From positions 1-10,837 of the forward strand of contig PEUI01000343.1 in the NCBI GenBank assembly GCA_002785585.1: 10,837 nucleotides of DNA, given 5' to 3'. This DNA is from Lysobacterales bacterium CG02_land_8_20_14_3_00_62_12 (GTDB taxonomy: Bacteria > Pseudomonadota > Gammaproteobacteria > Xanthomonadales > Ahniellaceae). Numbering within the stretch: position 1 is the first letter of the stretch; every line of letters begins with the position of its first letter. A model generated the notes under the pieces. That model had not been told where the DNA came from. It ran no database searches and saw nothing but the letters and a program-made list of their open reading frames with translations. The position numbers were made by a program, and so were the translations under genes. Below, in pieces: positions 5,664 through 10,837 of the stretch.

Positions 5664-7007
5664 TCACTCCAGCATGCTGTTGACCGCTTTCAGGTCGGCG
5701 ACATCGATGGTGCCGGCCACCTGTTTGAGTTGCAGGTTGCTGAGGATATAGGCGTGGCGGGCGCGGGCGTATTCGCGTTCGGCGGCGAATTGCTGTTGTT
5801 GACTGAGCAGCACATCGACGATGGTGCGGGTGCCGACTTCGAATCCGGCCTGGGTGGCTTCGAGGGCACTCTGTGCCGACACCAGCGCTTGCTTGCGGGC
5901 TTCGACTTCGCTGATGCCGGCGATCACCGCACGATACGCATTGCGGGTCTCACGCACGGTGGCACGGCGGGTCTGTTCGAGCTGGTCGTCGGCCGCATCG
6001 CGGTCGTACACCGCCTGACGGTAGCGTGCCTGGGTGGCGCCGCCAGCGAACAGCGGCACGTCCAAGGTGAATACCCAGGCGGTGACACTGGGGTCGCGCA
6101 GCGAGAACGCACCGACATCACCACCGCTGGTCTTCTCCGAATACCGCGCACTGAAATTGACCGAGGGCAGATGCTCGGCCCAGGCCGCCTTGGCGGTTTG
6201 CCGAGCGGCTTCGACGGTTTGCCGTTGTGCCAACAAGGCCGGACTATGGCTGATGGCGGTCTCGACCCAGCGCTCGGCATCGTCTGGGCTGGGGTGTGCC
6301 AACGGCAGTTCGGCGCGTACCGATTGGACGTGGTCGATCGGCTTGCCGGTGAGCTCGGCGAGCGCTTCGAAAGCGTCGTCGAGGGCATTGCGTGACTGGA
6401 TCGAACTGGCGCGTGCGCTATCGAAGCGGGCCTGCGCTTCGTGCACGTCGGTGATCGCGGTCAGACCCACTTCGAAGCGCTGCTGCGCCTGTTCCAATTG
6501 CCGGCCGACAGCTTTTTCTTCGGCCTCGGCGGAGGCCAGATTGGTCTGCGCGGTCAATACCCCGAAATAGGCTTCGGCAACGCGCAGAAACAGGTTGTCG
6601 AGCGCGGCGTCATAGTCGGAAATGCCGCGCGCTTTCTGCGCCCGCGCCGCCTTCAAAGTGAGGTAGTTGCTGTGCTTGTAGATCGATTGTTGCCCCGAAA
6701 ACACCAGATTTTTATCACGGCTGGAAGAGGCAAAAGGACCGTCCAGGTTGGTCACCGGATTGCGAATGATGCCATCGACGTCGGCATTGGATTTGTCATA
6801 CGAGCCGCTGATCTGCGGCAGCAGCGCCGCCCGCGACAGCGGCACACCCATCGCCGCGCTGTGCTGACGGGCTTCGGCAGCGGCCAGTTGCGGATCGCTG
6901 GCGCGCGCCAAATCGTAAACTGCCATCAAATCGGCAGCGGACACCGAAGCAGCGCCGGCTAGTGTCAACACGGTCAGCGCCAAGCGCTGGGGAAGTTGCC
7001 TGTTCAT
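5664..7007 (-). CDS. TolC family outer-membrane efflux channel
   Basis: This encodes the outer-membrane exit duct for tripartite pumps. It has 447 residues, close to the usual TolC length. A signal peptide is visible (MNRQLPQRLALTVLTLAGAASVSA, predicted cleavage near residue 24 or 25). The mature protein shows the internal duplication of the family: each half has an alpha-helical hairpin and a matching turn, FEVGLTAITDV at 179-189 and FEVGTRTIVDV at 389-399. Beta-strand-like segments follow, for example ALLPQISGSY (61-70) and HLPSVNFSARYS (279-290). I chose ATG 7007 because AAAGGA lies 6 bases upstream; a TTG two codons earlier is less likely. The gene follows the methyltransferase by 24 bases on the same strand, matching the pcm-tolC operon described in Stenotrophomonas maltophilia. 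It probably serves several pumps, including the RND pump encoded upstream. Confidence 0.95.
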   Translation of the reverse strand: MNRQLPQRLALTVLTLAGAASVSAADLMAVYDLARASDPQLAAAEARQHSAAMGVPLSRAALLPQISGSYDKSNADVDGIIRNPVTNLDGPFASSSRDKNLVFSGQQSIYKHSNYLTLKAARAQKARGISDYDAALDNLFLRVAEAYFGVLTAQTNLASAEAEEKAVGRQLEQAQQRFEVGLTAITDVHEAQARFDSARASSIQSRNALDDAFEALAELTGKPIDHVQSVRAELPLAHPSPDDAERWVETAISHSPALLAQRQTVEAARQTAKAAWAEHLPSVNFSARYSEKTSGGDVGAFSLRDPSVTAWVFTLDVPLFAGGATQARYRQAVYDRDAADDQLEQTRRATVRETRNAYRAVIAGISEVEARKQALVSAQSALEATQAGFEVGTRTIVDVLLSQQQQFAAEREYARARHAYILSNLQLKQVAGTIDVADLKAVNSMLE

Positions 7008-7031
7008 GGTCAATCCTTTATGGCCGAAACT

Positions 7032-7691
7032 TCAGAGCACAAAGTGCTTCGGCGGGGTCGCGTGGATGAGATAGGGAAGATCGGTTTCAAACAGACTCTG
7101 TTCGTCGAATTGCTGCGGCTGACGGCGGGTGATCAGCACCGCTTCCAGCACTGGCGATTCGCCACGAATCAAAAACAGGCGGCCACCCGGCTGCAGCCAG
7201 CGGCGAAACTGCTCGGGTTCTTGATAGACCGCGCCGGTGACGGCGATGGCATCGAAACTGCGTCCGGGTTCGAAGCCGACCAAGGCATCGGCAATCCGTA
7301 CCTGGGCATTGCTGACGGCGGCGTTTTGCAGGCGTGCGCTGGCGCGCTCGGCCAGATCGGCGTGGATTTCCACACTCAATACTTCCCGCGCCAGGCTCGC
7401 CAGGCAGGCGGTGACAAAGCCGCTGCCGGTACCTATCTCCAGCACACTATCGGTCGCTTGCAGGGCCAAGGCCTGCAACAGGCGACCTTCGATCAGCGGC
7501 CGCATCATCGATTCGCCGTGGGCCAGTGGCAAACCGATATCGACGAAGGCGAGCGCGCGATCCGCGTCGGCGACAAACTGCTCGCGGTGCACGCGGCCGA
7601 GCGCCGCCAGCACGCGCGGGTCGTGAACATCCCAGGGCCGCACCTGTTGTTCGACCATGTTGAAGCGTTGCTGTTCGATCATGGCACTCAT
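7032..7691 (-). CDS. Protein-L-isoaspartate O-methyltransferase-like protein
   Basis: This is a SAM-dependent methyltransferase of the isoaspartate-repair family, 219 residues long (typical is about 210-220). SAM-binding motif I is VLEIGTGSG (83-91), the acidic residue ending the second strand is Glu 108 in LSVEIH, and RIADAL (132-137) with FDAIAVTGAV (146-155) completes the Rossmann core. The usual catalytic-site region (GxGQTIS in well-studied Pcm) reads LPLAHGESMM (54-63). It therefore keeps a Ser but not the Gln-Thr, and the substrate may differ from classic isoaspartyl peptides. The first ATG at 7691 was chosen; GGAG is 11 bases upstream, and an ATG three codons later (7682) is also possible. 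It lies 24 bases upstream of tolC and is probably co-transcribed. In S. maltophilia the equivalent gene forms an operon with tolC that affects multidrug resistance. Confidence 0.88.
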   Translation of the reverse strand: MSAMIEQQRFNMVEQQVRPWDVHDPRVLAALGRVHREQFVADADRALAFVDIGLPLAHGESMMRPLIEGRLLQALALQATDSVLEIGTGSGFVTACLASLAREVLSVEIHADLAERASARLQNAAVSNAQVRIADALVGFEPGRSFDAIAVTGAVYQEPEQFRRWLQPGGRLFLIRGESPVLEAVLITRRQPQQFDEQSLFETDLPYLIHATPPKHFVL

Positions 7692-7842
7692 CGCTGCTCA
7701 AGCTCCGTGCAAAAGGTAAGACTGCAAGTTTGGTCGCTTACCCGCCTTCCGGCAAGCGCGATCATGCCCAAAGCCGGGTCCCGTCGGCGCGTGCAGGAAG
7801 TCATTGTCGCGACCGCTGGCGCCGCCAGCGGCCAGCGAGTCG
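7692..7842 (-). promoter_or_regulatory. Gap between RND gene and pcm-tolC, candidate promoter region
   Basis: This 151-bp minus-strand gap is long enough to hold a separate promoter for pcm-tolC. I found no convincing sigma-70 pair. A TTGCCG (in CGCTTGCCGG, complement near 7748-7757) has no good -10 at proper spacing. A strong GC hairpin lies next to the RND stop and is listed separately. The gap suggests pcm-tolC can be transcribed apart from the RND gene, as expected for a shared channel. Confidence 0.3.
7813..7831 (-). terminator. GC-rich hairpin after the RND gene, possible transcript-end structure
   Basis: CCGCTGGCG-C-CGCCAGCGG is a perfect 9-bp inverted repeat around one base, so about seven pairs with a five-base loop in practice. 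It lies 11 bases beyond the RND stop codon on the minus strand. No T-run follows it in that direction (the next bases are TCGCGACAATG), so it is not a canonical intrinsic terminator. It may stabilise the 3' end, slow polymerase or be incidental to high GC. Confidence 0.35.
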
Positions 7843-10837
7843 TCAGTCGGCAACTTCAATCTCATCGCCCGGCCACGGATCACTACCCAGGTGCGCCGGC
7901 CGCAGTCGTGGCCGCTGCACTTTGAACCAGGCCGCGTACAGCGCCGGCAAAAACAGCAGGGTGAGCACCGTTGCCACCAACAAGCCGCCCATGATCGCCA
8001 CCGCCATCGGCCCAAAAAACGCGCTGCGCGACAACGGGATCATCGCCAGGATCGCCGCCGCCGCGGTCAGCACAATCGGCCGGAAACGACGCACGGTGGC
8101 ACCGATCACCGCATCCCATGGGCTGTGGCCGGCGACGATGTCCTGCTCGATCTGGTCGATCAGAATCACCGAATTGCGCATGATCATGCCGCTCAGCGCG
8201 ATCGTGCCGAGCATGGCGACAAAGCCGAACGGCACATGGAACACCAGCAGGAACAAGGTCACCCCGACCAGACCCAGTGGCGCCGTGGCCAGTACCAACA
8301 GGCTGCGTGAAAAACTCTTCAGTTGGATCATCAACAGGGTCAGCACCACCAGGATGAAGAACGGTACGCCTTTCTTCACCGAGTTCTGGGCGCGGGTGCT
8401 GTCTTCGACGGTGCCGCCGATCTCCAGCAGATAGCCACTGGGCAGCTCGGCACGAATCGCCGCCAACTGCTGGTCAACCTGGGCGGCCACCGTCGGCGGC
8501 TGGATGTTCCCGTAGACATCGCCGCGCACGGTCACCGTCGGCAAGCGATTGCGCCGCCACAGGATGCCTTCTTCAAGGCCGTAGTCGAGGCGCGCGATCT
8601 GCGCCAGAGAAACGCTGCCGGCGGTCGTCGGAATCGATAACGAGTCGAGCAGACTCAAACGCGCGCGGTCTTCGCTGGGGCCACGCAGCACCACGTCGAT
8701 GATCTCGTCGCCCTCGCGGTACTGGCTGATGGTGGAGCCGGAAATCGAGCTTTGGATGAAGTTGGACAAGTCCTCGGAACTGATGCCGAGGACGCGGGCG
8801 CGGTCCTGGTCGATGTGCAGACGAATCACCTTGCTCGGCTCTTCCCAATCCAGATGCACGCCCGACAAATTGCGGTTGGCGCGCATCACTACGGCCACCC
8901 CGCGGGCCAGTTTGCGCACCGTCGTCAGGTCTTCACCGGAGACCCGAAACTGCACCGGAAAACCCACCGGCGGGCCGTTTTCCAGGCGCGTAACGCGGCC
9001 CCGCAACTCGGTGAAATCGCTATCGAACAAATGAATGAGCTGGCTGCGCAGCGCCTCCCGCGAGGCGATCGAATCGGTCAACACCACAAACTGCGCAAAG
9101 CTTGCCTGCGGCAGTTGCTGGTCGAGTGGCAAATAAAATCGCGGCGAGCCATTGCCGATGTAGGCGACGAAATTCTCCACGCCTTTTTGCTGTTTGACGT
9201 AAGCCTCCAATCGCACCGCCGCGGCTTCGGTGGCGTGGATCGATGACCCTTCTGGCAGCTTCAGGTCGATCATCAATTCCAGCCGGGTCGATGCCGGAAA
9301 AAATTGTTGCTGCACAAAGCGGAACGCACCCAGCGAAACCAGCAACAAACCGACGGTGCCAGCGATCACCCACAGTCGTTGGTCCAGACAGCGTTCCAGC
9401 AGTTCGCGGAAACGCTGGTAGAACGGCGTCGCGTAAGGATCGTGCGCGGCTTCGTGGCCGCTGACCGCGAGGCCATGTTCCGGCAACAGGCGATAGCCCA
9501 GATACGGTATGAAAACCACGGCAGCAATCCAGCTCAACAGCAACGCCAGGGTGACCACCTGAAAAATCGAGCGGGTATATTCGCCGGTACCCGATTGCGC
9601 AGTGGCAATCGGCAGGAAGCCGGCCGCGGTAATCAAGGTGCCGGTCAACATCGGAAACGCCGTGCTGGTGTAGGCAAACGCGGCCGCACGGACGCGGTCG
9701 TAACCCTGTTCGAGCTTCACCGCCATCATCTCGACGGCGATGATGGCGTCGTCGACCAACAAACCCAGCGCCAACACCAGCGCACCAAGCGAAATCTTGT
9801 GCAGGCCAATACCAAACAAGTGCATGCTGGCGAAGGTCATCGCCAACACCAACGGAATCGACAAGGCCACCACCAGGCCGGTGCGAAAACCGAGCGAGAA
9901 AAAGCTCACCACCAACACGATCATCACCGCCTCGGCCAAGGTCCGGACAAACTCGCTGATCGAGCGACGCACCGCCTGTGGCTGATCGGCAACACGCGAG
10001 AGTTCCATGCCCACCGGCAGGGAGCTACTGATCGTGGCCGACGCCCGATCCAGCGCCTGACCAAGCCGCACGATGTCGCCACCGGCTTTCATGGCGACGG
10101 CAATGCCCAGCGCTTCCTGACCCTGGAAACGCATGCGCGCCTGCGGTGGATCGACAAAATCACGACGAATGGTGGCCACATCGCCGAGCCGGAACAAGCG
10201 GCCGCCGGCGCGGATATTGATATTGCGAATGGCATCGACACTCTGGAACGCGCCGCTGGTGCGCACGTAGATGCGGTCGCTGCTGGTCTCGAAACTCCCG
10301 GCTGGGGTGACCGCGTTCTGCGCTTCGAGTTGGTCCACCACCGATTGGAACGGGATACCAAACGTCGCCAGTTTGGCGTTGGCGATCTCCACGTAAATGC
10401 GTTCGTTCTGCAGGCCGATCAGTTCCACCTTGGCGACATCGGGCACCCTGAGCAACTGCAACTGCACGCGCTCGGCGTAGTCTTTGAGCAGGGCGTAGTC
10501 GAAGCCATCGCCAATCAGCGCATAGATATTGCCGAAGGTATCGCCGAACTCATCGTTGACAAACGGCCCCTGGATGCCGACCGGAAAGGTATGCCGAATG
10601 TCGCCGATTTTTTTGCGCACCTGATAAAAACTTTCCGGCAACTCCTTCGATGGCATGGCGTCCTTGGCGACCAGAAAGACGTTGGATTCGCCCGGCCGCG
10701 AGTAGCTGCGAATGAACTCGAAGTTCGGCAGCTCCTGCACTTTTTCTTCGATTCGATCGGTGACCTGACGCGCCACTTCCTCGGCGGTCGCGCCCGGCCA
10801 CAGCGTGCGGACCACCATCACCTTGAAGGTAAATGGC
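7843..10837 (-). CDS. RND efflux transporter permease subunit, 5' end outside the window
   Basis: This is the inner-membrane, proton-driven pump of a tripartite drug/solute exporter. The gene is open to the right edge: codons before the first visible start-like codon (10821) read PFTFK, which precedes MVVRTLWPGATAEEV in this family. About 40-50 N-terminal residues with the first helix are therefore missing, and the full length would be near 1040. Counting from codon 10821, helix 4 carries LGLLVDDAIIAVEMM with the proton-relay Asp pair at 357-358 (9748-9753). Helices 2-6 and 8-12 are recognisable, for example VLATAPLGLVGVTLFLLV and RFRPIVLTAAAAILAMIPL. The helix-10 position normally held by a Lys is Arg 882 in GMIMRNSVILID. 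The two large periplasmic loops with porter-domain sequence are present. An adaptor gene is expected upstream, beyond 10837. The substrate is unknown; it is not a close AcrB look-alike. Confidence 0.95.
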   Translation of the reverse strand, partial: PFTFKVMVVRTLWPGATAEEVARQVTDRIEEKVQELPNFEFIRSYSRPGESNVFLVAKDAMPSKELPESFYQVRKKIGDIRHTFPVGIQGPFVNDEFGDTFGNIYALIGDGFDYALLKDYAERVQLQLLRVPDVAKVELIGLQNERIYVEIANAKLATFGIPFQSVVDQLEAQNAVTPAGSFETSSDRIYVRTSGAFQSVDAIRNINIRAGGRLFRLGDVATIRRDFVDPPQARMRFQGQEALGIAVAMKAGGDIVRLGQALDRASATISSSLPVGMELSRVADQPQAVRRSISEFVRTLAEAVMIVLVVSFFSLGFRTGLVVALSIPLVLAMTFASMHLFGIGLHKISLGALVLALGLLVDDAIIAVEMMAVKLEQGYDRVRAAAFAYTSTAFPMLTGTLITAAGFLPIATAQSGTGEYTRSIFQVVTLALLLSWIAAVVFIPYLGYRLLPEHGLAVSGHEAAHDPYATPFYQRFRELLERCLDQRLWVIAGTVGLLLVSLGAFRFVQQQFFPASTRLELMIDLKLPEGSSIHATEAAAVRLEAYVKQQKGVENFVAYIGNGSPRFYLPLDQQLPQASFAQFVVLTDSIASREALRSQLIHLFDSDFTELRGRVTRLENGPPVGFPVQFRVSGEDLTTVRKLARGVAVVMRANRNLSGVHLDWEEPSKVIRLHIDQDRARVLGISSEDLSNFIQSSISGSTISQYREGDEIIDVVLRGPSEDRARLSLLDSLSIPTTAGSVSLAQIARLDYGLEEGILWRRNRLPTVTVRGDVYGNIQPPTVAAQVDQQLAAIRAELPSGYLLEIGGTVEDSTRAQNSVKKGVPFFILVVLTLLMIQLKSFSRSLLVLATAPLGLVGVTLFLLVFHVPFGFVAMLGTIALSGMIMRNSVILIDQIEQDIVAGHSPWDAVIGATVRRFRPIVLTAAAAILAMIPLSRSAFFGPMAVAIMGGLLVATVLTLLFLPALYAAWFKVQRPRLRPAHLGSDPWPGDEIEVAD

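Noticed and set aside
5730..6962. Plus-strand open frames across tolC
   Set aside because: They are antisense to a well-supported TolC gene with signal peptide and duplicated family motifs, and show no domain of their own.
6996..7925. 309-residue plus-strand open frame over pcm and the gap
   Set aside because: It runs opposite to pcm, whose SAM motifs are intact, and its sequence has low-complexity shadow features and no family signature.

Overview
The window looks like a chromosomal segment from a gammaproteobacterium of the Xanthomonadales (Lysobacterales). Three things suggest this: GC content of roughly 60% by eye, GTGGGAGCG/CGCTCCCAC-type extragenic repeats like those scattered through that order, and an adjacent pcm-tolC pair in the arrangement described for Stenotrophomonas maltophilia. 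Genus cannot be fixed from the sequence alone.

Layout. Positions 1-245 are non-coding apart from a possible gene tail at the very left, and carry three copies of a short palindromic extragenic repeat. A small two-helix membrane protein (246-461, minus strand) is divergent from a four-gene plus-strand operon at 591-4847. That operon encodes a MacA/HlyD-type periplasmic adaptor, a MacB/LolD-type ATPase and two different FtsX/MacB-type permeases. Its genes overlap by ATGA or are 2 bp apart. The 129-bp divergent gap contains clustered TGAC/GTCA dyads that could be an operator. All remaining genes are on the minus strand. Positions 4911-5541 hold a small islet of two unrecognised genes, one of them a predicted membrane protein. 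Next come tolC (5664-7007) and a pcm-like methyltransferase (7032-7691). Last is a long RND efflux permease (7843 to beyond the right edge), whose 5' end lies outside the window.

How the genes fit together. Two different envelope export machines converge: an ABC-type tripartite pump without its own outer-membrane channel, and an RND pump gene followed by a TolC channel. The simplest reading (inference) is that TolC serves the RND pump and possibly the ABC pump. The RND pump's adaptor should lie just right of the window.

This is mainly a recognisable multidrug/envelope efflux locus. I see no clear sign of an entirely new system. The least explained parts are the 4911-5541 gene pair, the small membrane protein with a hexanucleotide repeat at its C-terminus, and the dyad cluster between the divergent genes. 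I saw no tRNA, rRNA, CRISPR array or insertion sequence.
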